Notes: a model not told the origin generated them from the sequence alone. Positions 36,472 to 45,454 are shown, counted from the first letter of the stretch. The stretch: 64,000 nt of DNA from Oleomonas cavernae (GCF_003590945.1 NZ_QYUK01000008.1:124001-188000); one strand, 5' to 3'. Translations and numbers: made by a program.

Positions 36472-36603
36472 TCAGTTCCACCGCCGCCCGTCCAGGCGAT
36501 AGAGGTGCTTCACCGGTTGCCGCGTCGCGCGCAGGACGATCGCCTTGAGCAGGGCGAGGGTGATTGCCGCCGCGGCGAAGATCAGAAGAAACTTTGTCAT
36601 CAT
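36472..36603 (-). CDS. Small single-pass membrane protein (43 aa)
   Basis: A short frame starting at ATG 36603 (MMTKFLLIFAAAAITLALLK) and ending at 36472. An AAGGGAG site stands about five bases upstream. One membrane helix (residues 4-22) is followed by a basic tail (LRATRQPVKHLYRLDGRRWN), so the tail is probably cytosolic. No family is recognised. The good ribosome site and amphipathic layout favour a real protein over chance. Confidence 0.55.
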   Translation of the reverse strand: MMTKFLLIFAAAAITLALLKAIVLRATRQPVKHLYRLDGRRWN

Positions 36604-36776
36604 CGTCACTCCCTTGCCGAGGGTGGCCAGGGCGCGGGCGCCACGGCCGTCATGAGAGCATTGTCGGCCGGAATTACTGACGATTGATGAAGAACAGACC
36701 GCGGCAAGCGGGATTGAATTTGCCCGTGGTTGGGCCAACGTAGAAGGCATCGGCAGAACGAAATCCGGGTGCCATC

Positions 36777-37160
36777 ATGGGCGTCGCGCTCAACCACACC
36801 ATCGTCTGGTGCAACGACCAGCAAAAATCGGCCGATTTCCTGACCGGGATCCTGGGCCTGCCGCCGGCCCGGCGCTTCTTTCATTTCCTGGTGGTCGACC
36901 TCGACAACGGGGTTTCCCTCGATTTCTACCAGATCGAGGGCGAGATCCGCCTCCAGCACTATGCCTTCCTCATCGGCGAAGACGATTTCGATGCCATCTA
37001 CGCGCGGGTTCTCGCCCGCGGCCTCGACTATTGGGCCGACCCGATGCGCCAGCGGCCCAAGGAAATCAGCCACAATGACGGCGGCCGGGGCTTCTACTTC
37101 GACGATCCCGACGGCCACTTCCTCGAAGTCCTCACCCGGCCCTACGGCAGCGGGGGCTGA
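36777..37160 (+). CDS. VOC-family (glyoxalase-like) protein
   Basis: A 127-residue protein with one pair of beta-alpha-beta-beta-beta modules. It begins ALNHTIVWCNDQQKSADFL, with a His in the position of the first metal ligand, and ends with FYFDDPDGHFLEVLTR, with a Glu in the last ligand position. Members include glyoxalase I, fosfomycin-resistance proteins and dioxygenases. The short length suggests a dimeric metal enzyme or binding protein of unknown substrate. It stands alone. Confidence 0.87.
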   Translation: MGVALNHTIVWCNDQQKSADFLTGILGLPPARRFFHFLVVDLDNGVSLDFYQIEGEIRLQHYAFLIGEDDFDAIYARVLARGLDYWADPMRQRPKEISHNDGGRGFYFDDPDGHFLEVLTRPYGSGG

Positions 37161-37250
37161 CGGTAAGCTGGGTCGGACTGGCGCCAGAATGGCGCTAGTG
37201 ATCGACCTCGAACCTCGACGAGCGGGGGAAGCCTCGGGCATGCTTTGGCC

Positions 37251-38033
37251 ATGAACCGTGGTTTCGTGGCAGTACTGGGCATTGTGACGGCGCTGTCGGC
37301 AACCGCGGCGGCGCAGGATGCCGTGCCCGGCGCGCCGCAGATCCTGTCGCCCCAGCCCCCCGCCCCGCAACTCCAGGCACCACCGATGCCGGCAACGCCG
37401 GTGCCGCCGCCGACCACGCCGGATGCGGCGGTCGCTATCAAGCCGCCGTTGGAAACGCTGCAGGGCGACGCCATCGCCATCGACGGCTTCACCATCGACA
37501 TGGGCGAGATCGCGGGCGCGCGCCGGCGCTTGCGCCTGATCTCGATCGATGCGCCCGAACTGGTGACCCCGGCGGGGATCAATGCCCGCCGCGTGCTCGA
37601 CGATCTCCTGGCCAAGGGACCGGTCGAGTGCACTTTGACCGGCGACCGCCTGTATCAGCGCGAGATCGCCCGCTGCAACGGCGCCGACGGCAAGGACCTG
37701 GGCGAGGCGCTGCTGCGCACCGGGGTGGTGACCACCGCCCGCCATTCCATGGTCGGCCAGCCCTGGGCCGCGGCCTATATCGCGGCCGAGCACGCGGGCC
37801 TGGATGCCCGCCGGGCAGCAGCCGCTGCCGTGCCGGCCGCCGCCGCGGCGGCCGCCTCGGCGGCAGCGCGTGAGACCCCCGTTTCGGTGGTCGTGACCGC
37901 GCCGCAGGCGCCGCCGCTGTCGTTCTGGGACCGCAACACCCGGAGCGAGGTACTGGCCGCCTGGGCGCAGGCGATCGGCACCATCGCCGCCGTTTTCGGC
38001 ATCGGCTTCGTCGCCGCGCGCCAGCGCCGCTAG
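37251..38033 (+). CDS. Secreted SNase-like (thermonuclease fold) protein with C-terminal anchor
   Basis: A 260-residue protein. A signal peptide (about 1-21, cut after ATAAA) leads to a Pro-rich linker (30-65) and then a staphylococcal-nuclease-like OB domain (about 68-185). This includes RRLRLISIDAPEL (about 92), YQREIARC (about 140) and GKDLGEALLRTGVV. The D and E in IDAPE and the R in REIARC are in line with catalytic positions, but not all are confirmed. A late membrane helix (about 240-256) ends in basic residues. It overlaps the convergent LysR gene by four bases (CTAG). Nuclease activity is inferred. Confidence 0.75.
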   Translation: MNRGFVAVLGIVTALSATAAAQDAVPGAPQILSPQPPAPQLQAPPMPATPVPPPTTPDAAVAIKPPLETLQGDAIAIDGFTIDMGEIAGARRRLRLISIDAPELVTPAGINARRVLDDLLAKGPVECTLTGDRLYQREIARCNGADGKDLGEALLRTGVVTTARHSMVGQPWAAAYIAAEHAGLDARRAAAAAVPAAAAAAASAAARETPVSVVVTAPQAPPLSFWDRNTRSEVLAAWAQAIGTIAAVFGIGFVAARQRR

Positions 38034-38929
38034 CTCAGGACATGCTGGATCTGCGCCCGCAGCCAGCGGTTGGCGGGATCGTTTTCGACATTGGCGTGCC
38101 AATAGAGATAGGCGTCCAGCCCTGGTGACTCCAAGGGGAACGGCAGGATCTGGTTGCCGAACTGCTCGTTGGCGATGCGGGCATAGTGCTCGGCCATGGT
38201 CAGGGCCATATCGGTCTGACTGACCGCCCGGCAGCCGGCGAAGAAGTGCTGGCAGCGCAGCCTGATGTGCCGGCTGAGGCCCAGCCTGGCCAGTTCGATA
38301 TCCTCCATCCCCGGCCCCGTGGTGCGCGCGCTGACCTGGATATGGTCGAGCGCCAGATAGCTGTCCAGATCGATGCTGCCCTGGATCGCCGGATGGTCCT
38401 GGCGCACCAGGACGACGAAGTCGTCGTCGATCACCCGCACCCGCTGAATGTAGTCGGGCGGCGCCAGCCAGATGTCGAGTGCGGCATCGAGCCGGCCGGA
38501 AGCCAGTTCCCCCTCCAGCACCCGGCGCTCGACGTGGATCGCGGCGATGTCGATGGCCGGCGCCAGTTCGCTGAGCCGCTTCATCAGCGGCGGCAGGGCG
38601 CGGGCCTCGAGAAAATCACGCACGCCGATGACGAAGCGGCGCCGCGAGGTGGCGGGATCGAAATGCTCGACCTCCGCCAGGGCGATCTCGATCCCGCGCA
38701 GGGATTGCCGCACCGGGCCGATCAGGTTGCGGGCAAAAGGCGTGGGGGTAAGGTTGCGGCCGTCGCGCACGAACAGCGGGTCGCCAAAGACATCGCGCAG
38801 GCGGCCCAGGGCATGGCTGACCGCCGGCTGGGTCAGGTTCAGCTTGTGGCTGGCCTTGGTGATGCCGCCCTCGGCAAAGATCGCGTCGAGCACCACCAGC
38901 AGATTCAGGTCGATCCGGCTTATATGCAT
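38030..38929 (-). CDS. LysR-family transcriptional regulator
   Basis: A 299-residue protein. The winged helix (about 5-65) has LNLLVVLDAIFAEGGITKAS and LTQPAVSHALGRLRDVFGDPLFVRDG, the full LysR signature. A substrate-binding domain follows. It resembles the NodD/PcpR-like branch by length. It is divergent from the histidine-phosphatase gene across 87 bases that contain CGAACATTCATTAGACG. A near-identical site lies upstream of the lipase gene at 43074-43089, so one regulator may control both halves of the lipid cluster. Confidence 0.9.
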   Translation of the reverse strand: MHISRIDLNLLVVLDAIFAEGGITKASHKLNLTQPAVSHALGRLRDVFGDPLFVRDGRNLTPTPFARNLIGPVRQSLRGIEIALAEVEHFDPATSRRRFVIGVRDFLEARALPPLMKRLSELAPAIDIAAIHVERRVLEGELASGRLDAALDIWLAPPDYIQRVRVIDDDFVVLVRQDHPAIQGSIDLDSYLALDHIQVSARTTGPGMEDIELARLGLSRHIRLRCQHFFAGCRAVSQTDMALTMAEHYARIANEQFGNQILPFPLESPGLDAYLYWHANVENDPANRWLRAQIQHVLS

Positions 38930-38950
38930 GATGCTTATGTATCCCGCACT

Positions 38951-38967
38951 CGAACATTCATTAGACG
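38951..38967. promoter_or_regulatory. Shared 17-base motif, first copy
   Basis: CGAACATTCATTAGACG lies in the LysR/phosphatase divergent region. The second copy (43073-43089) differs by one base. The dyad ATTC-N7-GAAT seen in the second copy fits a LysR T-N11-A box. A functional role is inferred. Confidence 0.45.
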
Positions 38968-39016
38968 CAAGATACGGCGCGCTTAGTCTGTCGGCAACAA
39001 AAGGGAGGTTGCCGGC

Positions 39017-39721
39017 ATGGGAGAGGTCTATCTGGTTCGGCATGGCCAGGCGTCGTTCGGCGCCGCGGACTACGACCAGCTGTCCGACCTCGGCCATGCC
39101 CAGGCCCGGCACCTCGGCGCCTGGTTCGGCGATTGCGGCCTGCACTTCGGCCGGGTGGTCACCGGCAGCCTGCGCCGCCACAAGGAAACCGCCGCCGGCG
39201 TGCTGGAGACCCTGCCCGCCCCGCTGGCGCCGCCGCAGCCCGAAATCGACGTGGGCTTCAATGAATACGACCACACCGAAATCCTGACCCGCCACTGTCC
39301 GGCCCTGGCCGACCCGGCGGAGACCAAGCTCATCCTGGCCAAGGCCAGCAGCCCGGGCCGCGCCGTGCAGCGGATCTTCACCGAGGCCATGCAGCGCTGG
39401 CTGAGCAGCCGCCACGATGATGATTACACCGAGAGCTGGAACGCGTTCCGTGGCCGCTGCCTGAAGGCCTTGTGGCGCCTGGCGGAGAATGCGGGCGAGG
39501 CCCGCCGCATCGTCGTCTTCACCTCAGGCGGGCCGATCGCGGCGATCTGCCAGTCGCTGCTGGACCTGCCCGACCACCGCATGATCGAGCTCAACCAGTC
39601 GATCGTGAACAGCGCGGTGACCAAGCTCCTGTGCCAGCCCGGCCGGGTCAGCCTCAGCTATCTCAACAATTTCGCCCATCTCGAACGCGCCGGCTCGCCC
39701 GACGCCATCAGCTATCGCTAA
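39017..39721 (+). CDS. Histidine phosphatase family protein
   Basis: A 234-residue phosphoglycerate-mutase-like phosphatase. The catalytic motif VRHGQAS (about residue 7-13) contains the RHG signature. A later VVFTSGGPIAAI replaces the usual His of the second motif (often 'SHGG'), with Ser-Gly-Gly at that place, so activity may differ. Glu in NEYDHTEIL is a plausible proton donor. AAGGGAGG precedes the start. It is the first gene of the plus-strand lipid cluster; a phospho-lipid or CoA-linked substrate is conceivable but unproven. Confidence 0.85.
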   Translation: MGEVYLVRHGQASFGAADYDQLSDLGHAQARHLGAWFGDCGLHFGRVVTGSLRRHKETAAGVLETLPAPLAPPQPEIDVGFNEYDHTEILTRHCPALADPAETKLILAKASSPGRAVQRIFTEAMQRWLSSRHDDDYTESWNAFRGRCLKALWRLAENAGEARRIVVFTSGGPIAAICQSLLDLPDHRMIELNQSIVNSAVTKLLCQPGRVSLSYLNNFAHLERAGSPDAISYR

Positions 39722-39736
39722 GGCCAGGAGAACGAC

Positions 39737-40573
39737 GTGCAGGAACTGGCGGGCAAGGTTGCGGTCATCACGGGGGCGGCCAGCGGTTTCGGCCGCGAAT
39801 TGGCGATTTTATGCGCGGAAGCCGACATGAAGCTGGTGCTGGCCGATCGCAACGAGGCCGGCATGGCCACGACCGTCGAGATGCTGCCCAGCCCCCACGT
39901 GCCGGTGCTCGCCGTGACGTGCGACGTCTCCCGCCCGCAGGACCTGGAAAACCTGGCCGAGCGGACCTGGGAGAAATTCGGCGCCGCCCACCTTCTGTTC
40001 AACAACGCCGGCATCGCCGTGGCCGGGCCGACCTGGACCACCACGCTGGACGAATGGAAATGGGTGCTGGACGTCAACCTGATGGGCGTCGTCCACGGCA
40101 TCCGCAGCTTCGTGCCCCGCATGCTGGCGCAAGGGGGCGAGGCCCATGTGGTCAACACCGCTTCCGCCGCCGGGCTGGTGTCGCCCAAGGGCTCCAGCGT
40201 CTATTGCGTCAGCAAGCATGGCGTCGTCACCCTGTCGGAATGCCTGTACCACGAGCTGCGCGAGGCTGAATCCTCGATCGGCGTCTCGGTCCTGTGCCCG
40301 GCCTTCGTCGACACCGGCATCGCCCATTCCGACCAGACGCGGCCCGAAGGCACTGCCGCCAATCCGCTGTCGCAGCGCTATGCCGAACAGGTCCGCCGCG
40401 CCACCAAGGCCGGCAAGCTGAGTGCCGCCGACGTCGCCCGCATCACCCTGGAAGGCGTGCGCGCCGGCCGCTTCTACATCCTGCCCCACAAGGCCATCAA
40501 ACGCGCGATCGAGACCCGGATGCAGGACATCCTGGAAGACCGCGTGCCCACCGACACCACGCCCCGCCCCTGA
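39737..40573 (+). CDS. SDR-family oxidoreductase
   Basis: A 278-residue SDR with TGAASGFGRELAIL (about residue 11), FNNAGIAVAG (about 89), serine in TASAAG and YCVSKHG (about 157-163). The C-terminal extension (KLSAADVARITLEGVRAGRF) is like that of SDRs acting on lipids or steroids. The start is GTG after CCAGGAG. It follows the phosphatase by 15 bases and precedes an acyl-CoA dehydrogenase, so it belongs to the lipid operon. Confidence 0.9.
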   Translation: MQELAGKVAVITGAASGFGRELAILCAEADMKLVLADRNEAGMATTVEMLPSPHVPVLAVTCDVSRPQDLENLAERTWEKFGAAHLLFNNAGIAVAGPTWTTTLDEWKWVLDVNLMGVVHGIRSFVPRMLAQGGEAHVVNTASAAGLVSPKGSSVYCVSKHGVVTLSECLYHELREAESSIGVSVLCPAFVDTGIAHSDQTRPEGTAANPLSQRYAEQVRRATKAGKLSAADVARITLEGVRAGRFYILPHKAIKRAIETRMQDILEDRVPTDTTPRP

Positions 40574-40591
40574 TTGAACCGGAGAGATCCC

Positions 40592-41797
40592 ATGAATTTC
40601 GAATATTCGGCCAAGGTCCAGGACCTGATGGAGCGCGTCAGCAGCTTCATGGACCGTCACGTCTACCCCAACGAGCACGTCTTCGAGGAACAGGTGAACG
40701 AGGGCAGCCGCTGGGAGCCCACGCGCATCATCGAGGAGCTGAAGGAAAAGGCCAAGGCCGAGGGCCTGTGGAACCTGTTCCTGCCCGAAAGCGAGCTGGG
40801 CGCCGGCCTCACCAACCTCGAATACGCGCCCTTGTGCGAGATCATGGGCCGCGTCGTGTGGTCGCCGGAAGTGTTCAACTGCTCGGCGCCCGACACCGGC
40901 AACATGGAAGTGCTGGCGCGCTATGGCACCGCGGAACAGAAGGAGCAGTGGCTGAAGCCCTTGCTGGAGGGAAAAATCCGCTCGTGCTTCGCCATGACCG
41001 AGCCCGACGTCGCCTCGTCGGATGCGACCAACATCGAAAGCTCGATTCAGCGCCAGGGCGATACTTACGTCATCAACGGCCGCAAGTGGTGGTCGTCGGG
41101 CGCTAACGATCCGCGCTGCAAGGTCTTCATCTTCATGGGCAAGACCGACCCGCGCAACCCCAACCGTCACGCCCAGCAGTCGATGATCATCGTGCCGCGC
41201 GAGACCGCCGGCGTGAAGATCCTGCGCCACCTGCCGGTGTTCGGCTATGACGATGCCCCGCACGGCCATGGCGAGGTGCTGTTCGAGAATGTCCGCGTGC
41301 CCTTGTCCAACATGCTGCTGGGCGAAGGCCGCGGCTTCGAGATCGCCCAAGGGCGCCTGGGGCCTGGCCGCATCCACCACTGCATGCGCCTGATCGGCCT
41401 GGCCGAGCGGGCGCTGGAGCGGATGTGCAAACGGGCGAAGAGCCGCATCGCCTTCGGCAAGACCGTGGCCGAGCAGACCGTGACCCTGGAGCGTATCGCC
41501 GAGTCCCGCATCCTGATCGACCAGGCGCGTTACCTGGTGCTGGCGGCGGCCGACAAGATGGACCGCTTCGGCAACAAGGTGGCGGCCAAGGAAATCGCCA
41601 TGATCAAGGTGGCTGCCCCCAACATGGCCTGCAAGGTCATCGACTGGGCGATCCAGGTCCATGGCGGCGGCGGCGTCAGCAACGACTTCGGCCTGGCCTA
41701 TGCCTATGCCGGCGCCCGCACCCTGCGCCTGGCCGACGGCCCGGACGAGGTGCACCGCAACCAGATCGGCAAGATGGAACTGAAACGCGTGCAGTAA
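40592..41797 (+). CDS. Acyl-CoA dehydrogenase (ACAD11-like)
   Basis: A 401-residue flavoprotein of normal length. It shows [18 protein letters not shown] (about 131-148), the FAD/acyl site, [12 protein letters not shown] and the C-terminal [20 protein letters not shown] then [11 protein letters not shown]. It is nearer the ACAD10/11 branch than the short-chain one by these motifs. It introduces the first double bond in acyl-CoA beta-oxidation. The ATG at 40592 follows GGAGAG. It is 18 bases after the SDR gene. Confidence 0.92.
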   Translation: MNFEYSAKVQDLMERVSSFMDRHVYPNEHVFEEQVNEGSRWEPTRIIEELKEKAKAEGLWNLFLPESELGAGLTNLEYAPLCEIMGRVVWSPEVFNCSAPDTGNMEVLARYGTAEQKEQWLKPLLEGKIRSCFAMTEPDVASSDATNIESSIQRQGDTYVINGRKWWSSGANDPRCKVFIFMGKTDPRNPNRHAQQSMIIVPRETAGVKILRHLPVFGYDDAPHGHGEVLFENVRVPLSNMLLGEGRGFEIAQGRLGPGRIHHCMRLIGLAERALERMCKRAKSRIAFGKTVAEQTVTLERIAESRILIDQARYLVLAAADKMDRFGNKVAAKEIAMIKVAAPNMACKVIDWAIQVHGGGGVSNDFGLAYAYAGARTLRLADGPDEVHRNQIGKMELKRVQ

Positions 41798-41803
41798 CAA
41801 GCG

Positions 41804-41947
41804 TGCCCTCTCCGCCGCTTGCGGGGGAGAGGGAGGGGACCCGGCGCGTCAGCGACGGGGAGGGTGAGGTGGTGAGTGGGTCAGAGCGCGCTTTACGCCG
41901 CCGACCCACCTCACCCAACCCTCTCCCCCTAAAGGGCGGAGAGGGCT
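41804..41947. repeat. Dispersed inverted repeat, double CCCTCTCC type
   Basis: GCCCTCTCCGCC-CGC-type arms (41804-41832) and their inverted partner CTCTCCCCCTAAAGGGCGGAGAGGGC (up to 41947) flank a GGTGAGGTGG / CCACCTCACC pair. The whole can fold as a cruciform with tip hairpins. It lies between the acyl-CoA dehydrogenase and the next SDR. Confidence 0.75.
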
Positions 41948-41969
41948 TAAGCGATTGGGAGCGGAAGTC

Positions 41970-42755
41970 ATGAGCGTGAAGCAACTGTTCGACCTGACCG
42001 GCCAGGTCGCCCTGATCACCGGCGGCTCGCGCGGCCTAGGCCTGCAGATGGCCGAGGCGCTGGGCGAGATGGGGGCCAGGATCGCCATCGCCGCGCGCAA
42101 GCCGCACGAGCTGGCGGCGGCCGAGGCCGCCCTCGCGCCCAAGGGCATCGAGGTCTTCTCGGTGCCCTGCGACCTGGGCGATATCGCCGCCAAGCCAGCC
42201 GAGAGGCTGACCACGGCGGTGCTGGAGCGTTTCGGCCGCATCGACATCCTGATCAACAATGCGGGGGCGAGCTGGGGCGCGCCGGCCGAGGATCATCCGG
42301 CCGAGGCCTGGCGCAAGGTCATGACCCTGAATGTCGACGCCGCCTTCTACCTGGCCCAGGAAGTCGGCAAGCGCGCCATGATCCCGCAAGGCGGCGGCAA
42401 GATCGTCAACATCGCCTCGGTCGCCGGCCTGGGCGGTAACCCGCCCAATCTCAACATGTTCACCATCGCCTACAACACCAGCAAGGGCGCCATGGTGAAC
42501 TTCACCCGGGCGCTGGCCGCCGAATGGGGGCGCTACAACATCAATGTCAACGCGATCTGCCCGGGCTTCTTCCCCTCGAAGATGTCGCAGGGCCTGCTCG
42601 ACCGCTTCGAGAAGGAAGTGCTGGCGGCAACGCCCCTGGGCCGCCTGGGCGGCGACGAGGATTTGAAGGGGGCGGCGGTCTATTTCGCCTCCGCCGCGTC
42701 GCGGCATGTAACCGGCCAGATCCTGGCCGTCGATGGCGGCACCGCCGTGGTCTGA
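41970..42755 (+). CDS. SDR-family oxidoreductase
   Basis: A 261-residue classical SDR with TGGSRGLGLQMAEA (about 18), NNAGASWGAPAED (about 97), IASVAG with the serine and YNTSKGAM (about 168-175). A C-terminal HVTGQILAVDGG closes the fold. Similar proteins are 3-oxoacyl reductases or gluconate-type dehydrogenases; the neighbours favour acyl substrates. It is followed at once by a transposase remnant. Confidence 0.9.
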   Translation: MSVKQLFDLTGQVALITGGSRGLGLQMAEALGEMGARIAIAARKPHELAAAEAALAPKGIEVFSVPCDLGDIAAKPAERLTTAVLERFGRIDILINNAGASWGAPAEDHPAEAWRKVMTLNVDAAFYLAQEVGKRAMIPQGGGKIVNIASVAGLGGNPPNLNMFTIAYNTSKGAMVNFTRALAAEWGRYNINVNAICPGFFPSKMSQGLLDRFEKEVLAATPLGRLGGDEDLKGAAVYFASAASRHVTGQILAVDGGTAVV

Positions 42756-42777
42756 TGTTTCGCTCTGTGGAGGAACC

Positions 42778-43062
42778 ATGAAGCAGCTCTACTGGCTCGA
42801 CGATGAAGCATGGCAGCGGGTCGAACCGCTGTTGCCGTCCGGCGGACGCGGGGCCCCCCGCGTCGACGACCGGCGGGTGATCAGCGGCATTCTGCACATG
42901 CTGCATACCGGCGGGCGCTGGCGCGACTGGCCGACGGGCCACTACGGCCCCTATGCCACCGTGTGCAATCGCTATGCCCGCTGGCGCAAGCAGGGCCTGT
43001 GGTCGCGCATCCACGCCACGGCCGTGCCCGCCGTCATGTCGAGGCATGCACAGAATTCATAA
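42778..43062 (+). pseudogene. IS5-family transposase, N-terminal fragment
   Basis: A 94-residue frame with the DUF4096-type N-terminal domain of IS5/IS1031-like transposases (LDDEAWQRVEPLLPS, GRGAPRVDDRRVISGILHML, TGGRWRDWP). It stops after HATAVPAVMSRHAQNS. The catalytic DDE domain and both terminal inverted repeats are missing. A GTGGAGGAA site stands before the ATG, so a short DNA-binding product could still be made. It is a remnant of an insertion between the two halves of the lipid cluster. Confidence 0.85.
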
Positions 43063-43072
43063 ATCCATCCAG

Positions 43073-43089
43073 CGAATATTCATTAGACG
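43073..43089. promoter_or_regulatory. Shared 17-base motif, second copy
   Basis: CGAATATTCATTAGACG, one base different from 38951-38967. With the next bases it forms ATTC-N7-GAAT. It lies about 140 bases before the lipase gene and just after the transposase remnant. Confidence 0.45.
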
Positions 43090-43094
43090 AATGA

Positions 43095-43139
43095 AACCCA
43101 ACGGGTAGGCTATCGCTTGTCGGCCGCCCCCGTTGGGTT
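43095..43139. repeat. Perfect 11-base inverted repeat upstream of the lipase gene
   Basis: AACCCAACGGG (43095-43105) and CCCGTTGGGTT (43129-43139) are exact complements with a 23-base loop. It may be a leader hairpin or the edge of the transposase insertion. No T run follows. Confidence 0.5.
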
Positions 43140-43228
43140 AGGCTGGCATGCTGGTTGCGTCGGTACCTGTTGTTGCTTGCCCGGCCACTCACGATGCCGG
43201 GGCCCTTTTCCAACAGCCAAGGTCCGCC

Positions 43229-44017
43229 ATGACAACCGCACCAGATCCGTCGGCAGCACCCTCCAAATTCCTCCTGGCCCTGGAGGCGCGGGCCTTCTTC
43301 GAGCTTGGCGCCTATGTCGCGGCCTGGCCCCTCTATAATCTGGCCGCCAAGGGCGATGGCCACCCGGTGATGACCCTGCCCGGCCTGGCGGGTGACGATC
43401 CCAGCACCTATGCCTTGCGCAGCTTTCTGCGCGGCCGCGGCTACCGCGCCCATGGCTGGCATGCCGGGCGCAACACCGGCAAGGTCGAGCTGCTGGAGCC
43501 GCTGCTGGAACGCCTGCACAAGCTCAACACCCGCTATGGCCGCCCGGTCAGCCTGATCGGCTGGAGTGCCGGCGGCCTGTTCGCGCGCGAATTGGCCAAG
43601 CAGGCCCCCAAGGCCGTGCGCCAGGTGATCACCCTGGGCAGCCCCTTTGCCGGCAACCCGCGCGCCTCCAATGCCCGCCGCGTCTATGAATGGCTGAGCG
43701 GCAAGAAGGACGACGACCCGGCCCTGTCGGAGCGCCTGCGCGGCACCCCGCCGGTGCCCACCACCTGCATCTTCACCCGCACCGACGGTGTCGTGCCCTG
43801 GCAGCGCTGCGTCGAGGTGCCGGGCGACCAGGTCGAGAACATCGAGGTCGAAGGCAGCCATTCGGGCCTGGGTCACAACCCCGTGGTGCTGTTCGCCATC
43901 GCCGACCGGCTGGCCCAGAAGGAGGGCCTGTGGACCCCGTTCGACCGGCGCGGGCTCCGCTCTTTTTTCTATCCCGATCCTCAACGCCGGGCGCCCAGCC
44001 TGGCACCAGCGGAATGA
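43229..44017 (+). CDS. Alpha/beta hydrolase, lipase-like
   Basis: A 262-residue hydrolase. It has HPVMTLPGLAGDDPSTYAL (about residue 49), then the nucleophile elbow GWSAGGLFARELA (about 114), the acid in TRTDGVVPW and a histidine in GSHSGLGHNP (about 211). Trp replaces His in the elbow, as in several bacterial lipases. The ATG at 43229 is used; upstream in-frame codons cover the leader only. It ends 4 bases before the wax-ester synthase gene, suggesting that the two act on the same neutral-lipid pool. Confidence 0.87.
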   Translation: MTTAPDPSAAPSKFLLALEARAFFELGAYVAAWPLYNLAAKGDGHPVMTLPGLAGDDPSTYALRSFLRGRGYRAHGWHAGRNTGKVELLEPLLERLHKLNTRYGRPVSLIGWSAGGLFARELAKQAPKAVRQVITLGSPFAGNPRASNARRVYEWLSGKKDDDPALSERLRGTPPVPTTCIFTRTDGVVPWQRCVEVPGDQVENIEVEGSHSGLGHNPVVLFAIADRLAQKEGLWTPFDRRGLRSFFYPDPQRRAPSLAPAE

Positions 44018-44021
44018 TGAA

Positions 44022-45449
44022 ATGCAACAGCTGAGCGGCATCGACACGTTCTTCCTGAACGTGGAGAGCAATACCTGTCCCATGCATGTGGGCGGCCTGG
44101 TGATCCTTGAGCCTGGCGAGAAGGCGCCCAAGGACGGCGCCTTCGCCCGCATCAGCGCCCATGTGGAAAGCCGCCTCGACCGGATTCCGCCGATGCGCCG
44201 CCGCCTGCTGACCACGCCCCTGGACCTCGACCATCCCTATTGGGTCGAGGATCCGGATTTCGACCTGGTCCACCACCTGCGCCACCGCGCCCTGCCCGGC
44301 CCGGGCGACACCGCCCAACTGACCGAACTGGTGTGCGAGCTGACCAGCACCCGCCTGGACCGCAACCTGCCCCTGTGGGAACTGCACTATGTCGAGGGCC
44401 TGGCCAAGGGCCGGGTCGCCACCATCACCAAGATGCACCATGCCGCGATCGACGGGGTTTCGGGCGCCGAGATCCTGACCGAACTGCTCGACCTGACCGA
44501 GGTGCCCAGGGTCAACCCGCCGCCGGCCAAGCCGTGGAAGCCCGACCACATCCCCTCGCTGCTGAAGCGGCTCTATACCAGCGCCCGCTCCATGTCCAGG
44601 CGGCCGGTGGATACGTTCAAGCTGCTGCGCGAAAGCTGGCCCCTGCTCGCCTCGGTCAGCCGCGAGGCCTATGAGCGCGGCAAGATGATCCTGAAGGGCA
44701 ATGCCACCGACGGCGTCATGGGCCTGGCGCCGCGCACCCGCTTCAACACCCAGATCACGGCGCGCCGCTCCTATGCCTATGGTTCGCTGTCGCTGGCCCG
44801 CATCAAGGCGGTGAAGAATGCCCTGGGCACCACGCTGAACGACGTGGTCATGGGCATCTGCGCCGAGGCGCTGCGCAATTACCTGAACGAAAAGGCCGAC
44901 CTGCCGCCCCGCGCCCTGGTCGCCGGCATCCCCATGTCGATCCGCTCCGAGGCGCAGAAGGGCACCGCCGGCAACCAGGTGGTGTTCCTGCGCGCCTCGC
45001 TCCACACCGACGAGCCCGACCCGACCATCCGCCTGCGCAAGATCAGCGCCGACATGGCCGGGGCCAAGGAAAAGATGCGCGCCATGCCGGCCAACCTGAT
45101 GGGCGACTGGGCCAAGCTGCCCGCCCCCGCCCTGATGGCCCAGGCGGCAAGGCTCTATGAGAATTTCGGCATCCAGAACTACCACGCGCCGGCCTTCAAC
45201 GTGGTGATCTCGAACGTGCCAGGATCGCCCGTTCCGCTCTATTTCGCCGGCATGAAGGTGGTCTCGAACCACCCGATCAGCATCCCCTACCATGGCGCGG
45301 CCTTCAACATCACCCTGATGAGCTATTGCGGCAATCTGGACTATGGCCTGACCGCCGACCGCGATACCGTGCCGGACATCGAGCATTTCTCCGACCTGAT
45401 GCAGCAGGCGCTGACCTTGCTCGAAGCCCGGGTCGCGCAGGCGGCCTAA
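44022..45449 (+). CDS. Wax ester synthase / diacylglycerol acyltransferase (WS/DGAT)
   Basis: A 475-residue acyltransferase. The catalytic motif HHxxxDG is intact as MHHAAIDGVSG (about residue 137-147). The second family motif is in FNVVISNVPGSPVPLYFAG (about 397), and PLWELHYVEGL precedes the active site. The enzyme joins acyl-CoA to fatty alcohols or diacylglycerol, giving storage wax or triacylglycerol. GGAATGATGAA serves as ribosome site. It is flanked by a lipase and an acyl-CoA ligase, which gives a coherent storage-lipid unit. Confidence 0.93.
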   Translation: MQQLSGIDTFFLNVESNTCPMHVGGLVILEPGEKAPKDGAFARISAHVESRLDRIPPMRRRLLTTPLDLDHPYWVEDPDFDLVHHLRHRALPGPGDTAQLTELVCELTSTRLDRNLPLWELHYVEGLAKGRVATITKMHHAAIDGVSGAEILTELLDLTEVPRVNPPPAKPWKPDHIPSLLKRLYTSARSMSRRPVDTFKLLRESWPLLASVSREAYERGKMILKGNATDGVMGLAPRTRFNTQITARRSYAYGSLSLARIKAVKNALGTTLNDVVMGICAEALRNYLNEKADLPPRALVAGIPMSIRSEAQKGTAGNQVVFLRASLHTDEPDPTIRLRKISADMAGAKEKMRAMPANLMGDWAKLPAPALMAQAARLYENFGIQNYHAPAFNVVISNVPGSPVPLYFAGMKVVSNHPISIPYHGAAFNITLMSYCGNLDYGLTADRDTVPDIEHFSDLMQQALTLLEARVAQAA

Positions 45450-45454
45450 CCTCA

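Noticed and set aside
34897-36480. A complete genomic island integrated at tRNA-Arg
   Set aside because: No integrase gene and no second copy of the tRNA 3' end was seen downstream, so only a local acquisition is suggested.
43148-43228. An N-terminal extension of the lipase-like protein
   Set aside because: The extra residues lie in the leader after the inverted repeat and have no signal-peptide pattern; the ATG at 43229 fits the domain.
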